NCBI RefSeq assembly: GCF_009760405.1
Contig: NZ_WRPP01000001.1
Coordinates: forward strand, 1,550,001 to 1,614,000
Origin: Nocardia terrae
Lineage (GTDB): Bacteria > Actinomycetota > Actinomycetes > Mycobacteriales > Mycobacteriaceae
Direction of reading: 5' to 3'
Length of the DNA stretch: 64,000 nucleotides
This document shows positions 16,579 through 25,365 of the stretch, piece after piece. The position numbers were made by a program, and so were the translations under genes. Under the pieces are notes generated by a model, which made no database searches, was not told the origin of the DNA, and saw nothing but the letters and a program-made list of their open reading frames with translations. Every line of letters begins with the position of its first letter. Position 1 is the first letter of the stretch.

Positions 16579-17877
16579 CTAGCTGCCGCGCAGGACCTGG
16601 AAGCCCGCCCGCGCCACCACGCCCGGAATGCGCCGGGCGGCCTGCAGGTGCCGCATGCGCGCGGTCTCGGGCAGCTCCTCCCAGGGCAGCGGCTCGGCGT
16701 CGTCGACGTCCTCGGGGTCGATGGTGCGGCGGGCGACGCGATCGGCGATCCAGCGCCGGTATTCCAGGCGGGCCAGCGCGCGCACCTCCTCGTCGTCGAG
16801 GTCGGCGCTCAGCGCCGGGTCGACGGTGGGCACCATGAAACAGCCGATGGCGGCGAGGTTTTCGCCTATGCGACGCGCCTGCGCCCGGTGCTTCTCACGC
16901 GCCCGATCGGTCAGGTCCTCCCAGCGGCGCAGGGCGGCGGCCTCCGGCGGAACCTCGCCGGTGGTCATGGCCGCGTGCACACGGGCCTGGTGGTCGAGGC
17001 GTTCGCGGGTGTCGTGCACCGCCTGGCCGAGCAGCTCGGTGACCTGCCGGGTGACGTACCCGGTGAGGCTGTCGAGCACGCGGTCCTGCGCGTCCAGGCG
17101 CGCCTTCATGCGCCGGCACTCGTGCAGGATGGCTTCGGCGTCGAGGAAGGTCTGCTGTGAGCGGCGATCTCCGGTGCGGCCCAGCACATCCTGGCCGACC
17201 ATGATCACGATCATGAACACCAGCTGGGCCAGCGTCGACAGGAAGGACATGAACGCGAACGGGTACGGGTCGATGGTCTGAATCCCGGTCTCGGCCAGCA
17301 GGATCCACACCGCCTGCGAGCCCAGCGCCAGATAGAACCCCCACACGCTGCCGAGCTTCACGGTCAGCCAGGCCGCGATCCGGCCGTTGACGCCGATCGC
17401 CTGGTCGGCGGCCTGCGGCGGGTGCTGCACCCGGTGGCGTTCGATCCATGGGTGTTCGCTGGTGTCGAGCAGGCTCAGCCCGCGGCTGAGCACCCGGTCC
17501 TGCCGGTCCAGATGCGCCTGCAGATCGGCGACCTGATGGAAGATCGCCTCGGCGTTCTCGTAGGTCTGCACGGCCCGGCGGTCGGCCGCTCCGCTGAGCA
17601 CCCGCTGCCCGACCAGGATGACCAGGCACAACACCAGCTGCGTGACATTGTTCAGAAACAGCAGGAACGGAAAGGGATACGGGTCGGCGTGCCGCAGCGG
17701 CCCCCAGGTGGCCAGCGCCATGTAGACGGTGAACGCCAGCAGCGCCGTGTACAGCGCGGGCATCGAGCCCACCCATCTGGTCAGCACCGCCGCCACGGCA
17801 TCGTTCACCCCGACCCGTTCGTCGGCGATCGATACCGGATTCGCGCGCCGTTGCCGGATCCGGCTGTCGATGCTCAC
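16579..17877 (-). CDS. membrane protein with two DUF1003 units and a RyR-like C-terminal domain
   Basis: 432 residues. Residues about 25-130 and 160-265 are two copies of DUF1003, each with two membrane helices, the DPYPF signature (65-69 and 203-207), a GQ(R/D)VL turn and a DRR...E/DAEAI amphipathic helix. Residues about 318-430 fit the prokaryotic RyR-type domain: LARLEYRRWIADR followed by LPWEELPETARMRHLQAARRIPGVVARAGF. DUF1003 proteins normally have one copy and about 150-200 residues. The role is unknown; a membrane sensor or channel-like assembly with a cytoplasmic ligand-binding tail is an inference. Confidence 0.75.
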   Translation of the reverse strand: MSIDSRIRQRRANPVSIADERVGVNDAVAAVLTRWVGSMPALYTALLAFTVYMALATWGPLRHADPYPFPFLLFLNNVTQLVLCLVILVGQRVLSGAADRRAVQTYENAEAIFHQVADLQAHLDRQDRVLSRGLSLLDTSEHPWIERHRVQHPPQAADQAIGVNGRIAAWLTVKLGSVWGFYLALGSQAVWILLAETGIQTIDPYPFAFMSFLSTLAQLVFMIVIMVGQDVLGRTGDRRSQQTFLDAEAILHECRRMKARLDAQDRVLDSLTGYVTRQVTELLGQAVHDTRERLDHQARVHAAMTTGEVPPEAAALRRWEDLTDRAREKHRAQARRIGENLAAIGCFMVPTVDPALSADLDDEEVRALARLEYRRWIADRVARRTIDPEDVDDAEPLPWEELPETARMRHLQAARRIPGVVARAGFQVLRGS

Positions 17878-17945
17878 GTCGTAGGTCCCTCCAACCCGCA
17901 GTCCTGTGGCCGCCCACTGTAGTTCGGGTTCGCGGGAATGCCGAA

Positions 17946-17981
17946 AGGGCCATTCCGGGAGAGGAGTACCGGAATGGCCCT
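17946..17981 (-). terminator. terminator hairpin of the APC permease gene
   Basis: AGGGCCATTCCGG (17946-17958) is perfectly complementary to CCGGAATGGCCCT (17969-17981) with a 10-base loop. It starts 12 bases after the stop of the minus-strand permease and is followed by TTTCGG in the direction of transcription. Confidence 0.7.
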
Positions 17982-17992
17982 GTCACAGGGAG

Positions 17993-19510
17993 TCAGCGTT
18001 CGTGTGTTTCCTCCAGGACGGTGCGGCCCACGAGGGCGTAGCGGTCGGGGGAGCGGCGCTTGAGATATTCGGCGAAACCGAAGCCGCCCAGGGCGATCGC
18101 GGCGACGAGCCACGGGGTCGCCTTCAGCACCAGGGAATCCGATTCGGAGCCCGCGGCGGTACCCATATTGAGGACCAGCAGCAGCACCACACCGATCACG
18201 GCGAGCCCGCCGACCAGCGGGGCGACGAAAGTCTTGAACCAGTGCCGGGTTTCGGGGTGGTTGGTGCGGAAGTAGGACCACACCGCGAAGGAGCACGCGG
18301 CCTGGACCACCAGGATGGCCATGGTGCCCAGGATCGCCAGCAGCGTGTAAGTGCCCGCGTAGGGATCTTTTCCGGCGATGCCGAAACCGGCCACCAGCGC
18401 GATGGCGACAACCGTCTGCACCAGACCCGCGATGTGCGGCGAACCGTGCTTGGGGTGGGTGCGTCCGACCGTCCGCTTGAGGACCGGGAACACGCCCTCA
18501 CGTCCGAGCGCGTAGAGGTAGCGCGCCGCGCAGTTGTGGAAAGCCATGCCACAGGCCAGCGAACCGGTCATCATGAGCCACTGCATGGCGCTCACCGCCC
18601 AGTGCCCGACATAGGTCTGGGTGGGGTGGAAGAAGACGTCCATCGGATTGTCGGAGCCGGCCAGCGCGGCCGATTCGTCGAGGCCGTTGCCGGACATGGC
18701 CATCCACGAAACGAACACGTAGAACACACCCACGCCCAGCACCGCGATCATGGTGGCCTTGGGGATGATCCGCTTGGGATCGCGCGACTCCTCGCCGTAC
18801 ATGGCCGTCGATTCGAACCCGACCCACGACCAGAACGCGAAGAACAATCCCAGCCCCGCCGACGGCCCGGTGAACGCGTTGACCGGGTTCAAGGGCGCGA
18901 ACGAGAACCCGTGCGGCCCACCGCCGTGCAGGGCCACCGCGACACCCATGACCGCCAGCACCAGACATTCGGTGCCGAGCAGCACCACCAGGAACTTCTC
19001 GGCAACGGCCACCCCGAACCAGGTGCCCATGGCATTGATCGCCAGCATGACGATCGCGAACACCCACCACGGCACGTGCCAACCGAACTGTGCCGAAACG
19101 GTATTCGCGCCGAAGCTGGAGAAGATCCCGACCAGCGAACCCTCGAACACCATGTAGGCGAAGGTCGCCAGCAGCCCCGACGCCAGACCGGCCGAGCGGC
19201 CCAGCCCGAAGGAGATGAAACCGTAGAACGCGCCGGTCGCGGTGATGTGCTTGCTCATGGTGGTGAAGCCCACCGAGAACACCGCCAGCACCACCATGGC
19301 GATCAGAAACGCGGCGGGCGTGCCCTTCCCGGTCCCCGCTGAGATCATGAACGGCACGTTCCCGGTCATGGCGGTGATGGGCGCGGCCGTGGCGATGGCC
19401 ATGAACACGACGCCGAGCAAACCGACGGCATTGGCTTTCAACCGATGTACGCCGTCGGGCGGATCGGTGGCGGTGGGTGCGGCGGTGGCGCGGTCGATCT
19501 GCTGCGTCAT
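17993..19510 (-). CDS. APC superfamily amino acid/amine permease
   Basis: 505 residues with about 12 membrane helices. The amino acid-polyamine-organocation family is indicated by VFMAIATAAPITAMTGNVP in helix 1, the FFAFWSWVGFESTAMYGEESRDPKRIIPKA-type helix 6 and loop region, and ARYLYALGREGVFP. It probably takes up an amino acid, amine or related organic cation with protons; the substrate cannot be read from the sequence. It is divergent from a second APC permease across 265 bases. Confidence 0.85.
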   Translation of the reverse strand: MTQQIDRATAAPTATDPPDGVHRLKANAVGLLGVVFMAIATAAPITAMTGNVPFMISAGTGKGTPAAFLIAMVVLAVFSVGFTTMSKHITATGAFYGFISFGLGRSAGLASGLLATFAYMVFEGSLVGIFSSFGANTVSAQFGWHVPWWVFAIVMLAINAMGTWFGVAVAEKFLVVLLGTECLVLAVMGVAVALHGGGPHGFSFAPLNPVNAFTGPSAGLGLFFAFWSWVGFESTAMYGEESRDPKRIIPKATMIAVLGVGVFYVFVSWMAMSGNGLDESAALAGSDNPMDVFFHPTQTYVGHWAVSAMQWLMMTGSLACGMAFHNCAARYLYALGREGVFPVLKRTVGRTHPKHGSPHIAGLVQTVVAIALVAGFGIAGKDPYAGTYTLLAILGTMAILVVQAACSFAVWSYFRTNHPETRHWFKTFVAPLVGGLAVIGVVLLLVLNMGTAAGSESDSLVLKATPWLVAAIALGGFGFAEYLKRRSPDRYALVGRTVLEETHER

Positions 19511-19637
19511 GGATCCGTCTCTCTACTGCGCCCGCCCCCGAATCCCCGGGTGGCGGGTTCATTTCCAATGCAGCGGAACGGTAGGGGCGGTCTGTAACGG
19601 CGGCGGGCGTGCGACGGTGACCGTCGGCGAGAAAGCC

Positions 19638-19655
19638 GCGAGAGTTTTCTCTCGC
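19638..19655. promoter_or_regulatory. candidate operator between divergent permeases
   Basis: GCGAGAG-TTTT-CTCTCGC is a perfect 7-bp inverted repeat with a 4-base spacer, in the 265-bp region between the two divergent APC permease genes. A second short palindrome, CGACGG-TGA-CCGTCG, is about 20 bases away. The IclR-type protein encoded beside the second permease is a natural candidate to bind here. Confidence 0.4.
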
Positions 19656-19775
19656 CTCGTGACAAGCCGCTGTTACCGGCGTTTACGTCCGCGCAATACC
19701 GATCGGCGACGCTGTGGGCGACAGGCGTCGGCGACGCCGTGGCAACTTGTGTGAGCAAGAGAAAGGCGTGCGCGG

Positions 19776-21236
19776 ATGAGAGCGGCCCCGTCGAGCCCAC
19801 CCCCGGTGGCCGACCGGTCGCCCCTGCGCGGATTGACCCGGCGCGAACTGCCTTTCGTCCCGGTGTTCGCGCAATCGGTGGCGGCCATCGCGCCGTCGGG
19901 AACCGCGATGGTCACCCCGGCCTTTGTCATCGGCGCCACCGGCGGCGGGGCGAGCGTGGCCGTGTTCCTGGCCGCGGCACTGCTGGCGTGGGCGGTGGCG
20001 CTGGTGATCCGGCCGATGGCGCAGCGCCTGGCGGTGACCGGCGGGCTGTACACCTATGTGGCCAAGGGGCTCGGCCCCGGTGTCGCGGTGCCGGTGGGCT
20101 GGTCGGCGATCGTCGGCTACGCCAGCGTGAGCGTGTCCGGGCTGATCTCGGTCGGCATCTACCTGGATCAGATCGCGGTCACCGCGGGCCTGGCCGGATT
20201 CGGCGGCACCGCGACGATCGTGGGGCTGCTGCTGATCGCGGCGGTGGTGGCGGCGGTGCTCATGGTGCGCGGCATCCGCCTGTCCGCCTCGGCGACACTG
20301 CTGGTGGAATGCGTCTCGGTGGTGACGGTGCTGGCGCTCATGGGTTATCTGCTGACCCGCGGCGCGCCCGCCGCGCACGCCTTCGAATGGCACGGCGGCA
20401 CCGGCACTCTCGCCATGAGCGCGGTCGTGGCGTTCAGCGCCTTCGTCGGATTCGAGAGCGCGACAACCTTGTCCGCCGAGGCGTATCGGCCGTTCCGCTC
20501 GGTGCCCAGGACCCTGGTCTGGACACCGGTCGCCGCGGCCGTCATCTACCTGATCGCGGTCGCCGCGCAGGCGGTGGCCCTGGCCGTCGCGCCGCCGGGC
20601 ACGGCCGCGAGCTCGACACCGGTCACCGACATTCTGCTGCAGGACAATTCGCGATTCCTCGGCGCGGTCCTGGACCTCGGCGTGGCGGCCTCGTTCTTCG
20701 CCTGCACGGTCGCTTCGATCAACGCGCTGGTGCGGGTGCTGTTCACCATGGGCCGCGAGGGCATCGCGCCCACGGCGGTCGGGCGCGCGCACCCGCGGTT
20801 CCGCACACCCGCGCCCGCCATCCTGTTCGCGGTGGGCGCGGTGACCGCCTGCGCGGTGTGGTACCTGCTCTCGGGAGCCGAACCGCAGGACGGGATCCGG
20901 AGCTTCCTGACCCTGAGCGCCCTGGGCTACCTGGGCTCCTACCTGCCCGCCTGCCTGGCAACACCGGCGCTGCTGCGGCGCATCGGTGAGTCCAGTCGTG
21001 TCGTGGCGGTCCTCGGCTCGGTGACCGCGCTGCTGCTCGGAGTGCTCATGGTCGCCGCGGCCGTCTCGGCCCGCAGCGACAATGTCACCGTGGTGATCGC
21101 CTACGCCGCCGTCATGGCCGCCGCCATCGCCTACACCGTCGCGCTGCGCCTGCGCGCGCCGGATCGCTTGCGCGGCATCGGCATCTACGACGAGCCGCGG
21201 CCCGAAGACCTGCTGCCGACCGTGACCTTCCGGTAG
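19776..21236 (+). CDS. APC superfamily permease
   Basis: 486 residues, about 12 membrane helices. LPFVPVFAQSVAAIAPSGTAMVTPAFV in helix 1 and FSAFVGFESATTLSAEAYRPFRSVPR in the helix 6 region are APC signatures; VRVLFTMGREGIAPTAVGRAHPRFRTPAPA is the usual loop 8-9 motif. The substrate is unknown; it differs clearly from the divergent permease and is not a recent duplicate. The IclR-type regulator starts 5 bases after its stop, so they are probably co-transcribed. Confidence 0.85.
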   Translation: MRAAPSSPPPVADRSPLRGLTRRELPFVPVFAQSVAAIAPSGTAMVTPAFVIGATGGGASVAVFLAAALLAWAVALVIRPMAQRLAVTGGLYTYVAKGLGPGVAVPVGWSAIVGYASVSVSGLISVGIYLDQIAVTAGLAGFGGTATIVGLLLIAAVVAAVLMVRGIRLSASATLLVECVSVVTVLALMGYLLTRGAPAAHAFEWHGGTGTLAMSAVVAFSAFVGFESATTLSAEAYRPFRSVPRTLVWTPVAAAVIYLIAVAAQAVALAVAPPGTAASSTPVTDILLQDNSRFLGAVLDLGVAASFFACTVASINALVRVLFTMGREGIAPTAVGRAHPRFRTPAPAILFAVGAVTACAVWYLLSGAEPQDGIRSFLTLSALGYLGSYLPACLATPALLRRIGESSRVVAVLGSVTALLLGVLMVAAAVSARSDNVTVVIAYAAVMAAAIAYTVALRLRAPDRLRGIGIYDEPRPEDLLPTVTFR

Positions 21237-21241
21237 CCGCG

Positions 21242-21970
21242 ATGAAGGATGCCCGCCGCACCAATACCGTCTCCAACTCCATCGCCATCCTCGAGGCGGT
21301 CGCCGACTGCGGCGTCGGGGTCACCGCCAAGGAGATCGCCGAACGTCTCGGCATCGCCCCGGCCACCGCCTACCGCCTGCTCAATTCCCTGGTCGCCGAC
21401 GAATACCTGGTGCGCACCGCCGACCTGCGCGGGTTCGCCCTCGGTGCGCGGCTGCGCGGTTTCGCCGCCGCGATCAATGTGCCGCCGGTCTCCACCGCCG
21501 CCCGCGCCCTGCTCGACGAGTTCCGCGCCTCCACCCGATTCGCCGTGCACCTGATGAACTTCCGCCCCGCCGCCGTGCAGGTGCTCAGCGAGGATCCCGA
21601 CCATCCGCTGCCGGGCGAGCGGGAACTGTCGCGCCACCTGCACGCCTCCGCCGCGGGCAAGCTGCTGCTCGCCTCCCGCACCGAATGGCGCACGCTGGTG
21701 GCGCATCCGGTGCGCATCGCGGCCCGCACCAAGGTCGACCACGCCGCCCTCGCCGGGGATCTGCAGGCGGTGCGCGACACCGGATATGCCAGGGCCGCAG
21801 ACGAATTGGTGCCCGGCATCGCGTGCCTGGCGCTGCCCATCTACAACGGCACCGGCACCCTCGAGGGCGCGCTGTGCCTCACCGGCCCGAGCAATCGCCT
21901 GCCCGCCTTGGAAACCCACCGTGATCCGGCCCGCGATTGCGCGGCCCGGCTCGGCCCGCTGCTGTACTGA
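21242..21970 (+). CDS. IclR family transcriptional regulator
   Basis: 242 residues. The N-terminal winged HTH (about 8-65: NSIAILEAVADCGVGVTAKEIAERLGIAPATAYRLLNSL) and the C-terminal effector domain (ELSRHLHASAAGKLLLAS...DTGYARAADELVPGIACLALPIYN) are both typical. IclR proteins respond to small carbon compounds. It immediately follows the permease gene, so it likely controls uptake of that permease's substrate. Confidence 0.88.
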   Translation: MKDARRTNTVSNSIAILEAVADCGVGVTAKEIAERLGIAPATAYRLLNSLVADEYLVRTADLRGFALGARLRGFAAAINVPPVSTAARALLDEFRASTRFAVHLMNFRPAAVQVLSEDPDHPLPGERELSRHLHASAAGKLLLASRTEWRTLVAHPVRIAARTKVDHAALAGDLQAVRDTGYARAADELVPGIACLALPIYNGTGTLEGALCLTGPSNRLPALETHRDPARDCAARLGPLLY

Positions 21971-22083
21971 TCACGATCGCTTCCGGTCCACCGTCACGAA
22001 AAATCGATGGCCGCCACCGGGTGTCCGCTCCTAACCTGGGACGACCGCCTCGGCTACGGGCGGTATCGACTCGAAAGGACCAA

Positions 22084-23142
22084 TTGGAAGCGACTGTCAC
22101 GGTGACTCCGGATCAGTTACCGGAGCTGCTGCTGCACGTCGCGGTCGTGCGTCCGGTATTCCTGTGGGGAGCGCCCGGAATCGGAAAGAGCTCGCTGGTG
22201 CGGGCCTTCGCCGACGCGCTCGGACTCGAATGCGTCACCTTGCTCGGCACCCAGCTGGCACCCGAAGACCTCATTGGGGTGCCGCAGATCGTGGACAACC
22301 GCAGCCGGTTCGCGCCGCCGGAGATGATCGCGCGGGAACAGCCGTACTGCCTGTTCCTCGACGAACTCAATGCCGCGCCCGCCGAAGTCCAGAAATCCTT
22401 CTACTCCCTGATTCTCGATCGGCGCGTGGGCAACTACGAACTGCCCGCCGGATCGGTTGTCATCGGGGCCGGTAACCGCGCCACCGACAACGCCCTCGCC
22501 CGGCCCATGGCCTCGGCGCTGGTCAACCGCATGGTGCACGTGCACCTGCGCGCGGACGTGGACGACTGGCTGAAGTGGGCCAGCAGCAACGACATTCATC
22601 CCCGGGTGATCGAGTACATCATGCAGCGCCCCGACCACCTGTGGTCGCAGCCGCCCAAGACCGAACAACCGTTCTCGACCCCGCGCGGCTGGCACATGCT
22701 CTCCGACGCCCTGCACTCCTACGGCGAGGACCTCGACGACACCGTGCTGTGGGTGCTCGCGTCCGGAATCCTCACCACCGCACACGCTTCCGGCTTCCGC
22801 GCCTTCCTGAAGACAGTGCGCCACGCCTTCGATCTGGAGGCCGTCATCAAGGGTGACTCGGCCTGGCCGCGCAATCCCGCCGACCGCGACCTGCTGTACT
22901 TCCTGTCCGAGGCGTTCCGGGCCCGGCTGATCAAGGAACTCCCGGAATCCAGAGACCACGCCTCGCCCGGTGTGAAGCGATTCTCGATGCGTGCCAAGAC
23001 CATGCTCACCGAGCTGGCCGAGATCTCCGTGGAATGCGCGCAATTGGTGATCGCCTCCGACGACAACGGGCTGCCCGTGCTGCCGTCGTGGTTTCTGGTC
23101 GAAGTGACCCGCGATCTGCCGCGACTGGCGGCCCGGAGATAG
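22084..23142 (+). CDS. MoxR-type AAA+ ATPase
   Basis: 352 residues from TTG 22084, preceded by GAAAGGACC. Walker A is GAPGIGKSS (29-37), Walker B LFLDELN (90-96), with the sensor asparagine in GAGNRATDNA. MoxR ATPases act as chaperones with a von Willebrand A partner, to mature or remodel protein complexes. The partner gene follows after 3 bases. The TTG start is chosen on the ribosome site; upstream starts give Arg-rich residues without family similarity. Confidence 0.85.
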   Translation: MEATVTVTPDQLPELLLHVAVVRPVFLWGAPGIGKSSLVRAFADALGLECVTLLGTQLAPEDLIGVPQIVDNRSRFAPPEMIAREQPYCLFLDELNAAPAEVQKSFYSLILDRRVGNYELPAGSVVIGAGNRATDNALARPMASALVNRMVHVHLRADVDDWLKWASSNDIHPRVIEYIMQRPDHLWSQPPKTEQPFSTPRGWHMLSDALHSYGEDLDDTVLWVLASGILTTAHASGFRAFLKTVRHAFDLEAVIKGDSAWPRNPADRDLLYFLSEAFRARLIKELPESRDHASPGVKRFSMRAKTMLTELAEISVECAQLVIASDDNGLPVLPSWFLVEVTRDLPRLAARR

Positions 23143-23145
23143 CCC

Positions 23146-24975
23146 ATGGCCGGACGCTCGAATCGTAAGCGCGGCAGGGTGGTCGACCCGTGGCAGGAAC
23201 ACCGCGACAACGGGTGGAAGCAGGTGGCCGACCATGCCATCTTCCGCCGGATTCGCAATGGGCTCGCCGACGCCGACGGACATCTGCCCGATGACGTGTG
23301 GGCGATCATCTCGCCATCCGGCACGCTGTTCTACAACGCGAAGCGCCGTGCCACTGCCGACGAATGGGCCTGGGTTTTCGCGCATTTGCTGCTGCATGCC
23401 GGATTCGGCCACCTCGATCCGCGCGGCGTGCCGGAGCATTCCGTCGAGCCGAACGTGTTCGCGCGCACATGGCTCAACCCGCCGAGTCAACCGCATCCGG
23501 TCTATCGTGCCGTCTGCTGTGTGTTGGTCGATCAGTACCTGCGGTCGCTGAAGATCGGCTGTCCGCCGATCGATCTGCCGCCCGCACCCGGCAGCACCGA
23601 TGAACGGGCGCTGGCGGAACGATGGCGGCAGACCAGTGTTCCGGATCTGTACCGGCGTAGCGAGTATCCCGATTTCTTCATCGGCACCGCGAAGGAGGCC
23701 GAGATCCGGGATCATCGATCGGCCTTCGCGATCGGTATCGGTGACGCCGCCCGCGATGCGCTCGAAACAGCCGGACGCGACGTCACCCGCGGGCAAGCGC
23801 AGACCCTGCGAGTCTGGGACCGCGCCCTCAACTGGTTCGTCTCCGCGTATCCGTTGCTGGGTGCGCTGGCCGCCGGGATGAAGATCGTCGCCGAGGCGGA
23901 TGTGGCTCGCGGCTGGGACATTTCGATCGCGGCGGTCAATGCCGAGGCCGCCGAGATCTACATCAATCCGCTCGTCACGCTCTCGGGCGAGGAGTGGAAA
24001 TTCGTTCTCGCGCACGAGATGCTGCACGCCGCCCTACGGCACGGTGAGCGCGCGGGCTGGCGTGATCACTACCTGTTCAATGTCGCCTGTGACTATGTGG
24101 TCAACGGCTGGCTCGTCGAGATGGGGGTCGGGCAACTGCCCGAGGGTCTGCTCTACGACCCGCAGCTGAAAGGTCTTTCCGCCGAACAGGTCTACGACCG
24201 AATCTCCACCGATCTGCGTCGGCTGCGCAAGATCGCCACCGTGCGCGGTCGTGGCAAGGGCGACATCCTCGGTGAGCCGCTGCCGCACGGCAATACCCCG
24301 GGCCGCTACCTGGACCTGGACGAGTACTACCGCAACGCCATGAGCACCGGATTGGCCTATCACCTGTCCAGCGGCCGGGGCCTGCTCCCCGCCGGACTGG
24401 AACAGGCGATCCGCGCCCTCGACCAGCCCCCGCTGCCCTGGGATGCCCAACTGGCGCAATGGTTCGACGAGCACATCCCGGCGGTGGAGAAGCGCCGCAG
24501 CTACGCCCGCGCCTCACGGCGTCAGTCCTCGACACCCGACATCCCGCGCCCGGCGTGGGTGCGGCCGGAGGAATCGGTGCGGCTGCCCACGTTCGGCGTC
24601 GTGCTGGACACCTCGGGCTCGATGTCGGTCGAACTCATGGGAAAGGGGTTGGGCGCGATCGCTTCCTACGCCATGGCCCGCGACGTGTCGCGCGCCCGGG
24701 TGATCTACTGCGACGCGGCCGCCCACGACGCGGGCTATCTGCCCGTGGACGAGATCGCCTCCGGTGTCCGCGTGCGCGGTCGCGGCGGCACCGTGCTGCA
24801 GCCGGGCATCCGCCTGCTCGAACGCGCCGACGACTTCCCGCCCGACGGCCCGATCCTGGTCATCACCGACGGCATGATCGACGTCCTGCGCATCCGCCAC
24901 GAACACGCCTACCTGATTCCCGCCGGTGCGTCGCTGCCGTTCCGCCCCCACGGACCGGTCTTTCGAATTCGCTGA
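23146..24975 (+). CDS. VWA-domain protein with zincin-like metallopeptidase motif (DUF2201-type)
   Basis: 609 residues. A zinc-peptidase motif AHEMLHAALRHGER occupies residues 289-302 (His290, Glu291, His294). An earlier related segment, AHLLLHAGFGHLD at 79-91, has the two histidines but leucine in place of the catalytic Glu, so the module seems duplicated with one dead copy. The C-terminus (about 480-605) is a VWA-like domain with the MIDAS sequence DTSGSM at 488-493 and a later VITDGMID. It pairs with the MoxR ATPase encoded 3 bp upstream. Targets are unknown. Confidence 0.82.
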   Translation: MAGRSNRKRGRVVDPWQEHRDNGWKQVADHAIFRRIRNGLADADGHLPDDVWAIISPSGTLFYNAKRRATADEWAWVFAHLLLHAGFGHLDPRGVPEHSVEPNVFARTWLNPPSQPHPVYRAVCCVLVDQYLRSLKIGCPPIDLPPAPGSTDERALAERWRQTSVPDLYRRSEYPDFFIGTAKEAEIRDHRSAFAIGIGDAARDALETAGRDVTRGQAQTLRVWDRALNWFVSAYPLLGALAAGMKIVAEADVARGWDISIAAVNAEAAEIYINPLVTLSGEEWKFVLAHEMLHAALRHGERAGWRDHYLFNVACDYVVNGWLVEMGVGQLPEGLLYDPQLKGLSAEQVYDRISTDLRRLRKIATVRGRGKGDILGEPLPHGNTPGRYLDLDEYYRNAMSTGLAYHLSSGRGLLPAGLEQAIRALDQPPLPWDAQLAQWFDEHIPAVEKRRSYARASRRQSSTPDIPRPAWVRPEESVRLPTFGVVLDTSGSMSVELMGKGLGAIASYAMARDVSRARVIYCDAAAHDAGYLPVDEIASGVRVRGRGGTVLQPGIRLLERADDFPPDGPILVITDGMIDVLRIRHEHAYLIPAGASLPFRPHGPVFRIR

Positions 24976-24980
24976 TCCGG

Positions 24981-25169
24981 TCAGCGCTTCCGGCCGCGCT
25001 CGGCGACGCTGGCCTCGAGCGCGCTGAGCCGGGCGTCGAACCCGCGCATCTCCTGCAGGATGCCCTTCATGGCCTCGGTCATCTGCTCGACCGAATGGCG
25101 GAGCAGGTTCAGGTTCGCTCGTAGGTCGGCTATGGGGTCGATCGCTTCGGCGTTCGGGCGCGGGCGCAT
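24981..25169 (-). CDS. small coiled-coil protein
   Basis: 62 residues: a basic N-terminus, then a continuous amphipathic helix (IADLRANLNLLRHSVEQMTEAMKGI...) with regular heptads ending in ERGRKR. ATG 25169 has GAGGAG upstream. It converges on the VWA gene, 5 bases apart. No family recognised; it could be a small scaffold or DNA-associated protein. Confidence 0.55.
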   Translation of the reverse strand: MRPRPNAEAIDPIADLRANLNLLRHSVEQMTEAMKGILQEMRGFDARLSALEASVAERGRKR

Positions 25170-25365
25170 GGGGGCACTCCTCTGTTCATTCGTACGCGTG
25201 GAAACCGTCCCAGACGACCACCCCCGAGTGAATCGGCCGGTCTATCGGTCACCCAGTGGCGGTGCCGGGGCGGGGGATTCGGCAGTGCAAGGGCGGGAGC
25301 ATTCGGCGGCCCCGGTGTCACCATGGAGATGGGAGGCCGGTCGCCGCGGTGAGAGGTGGTGGGGT

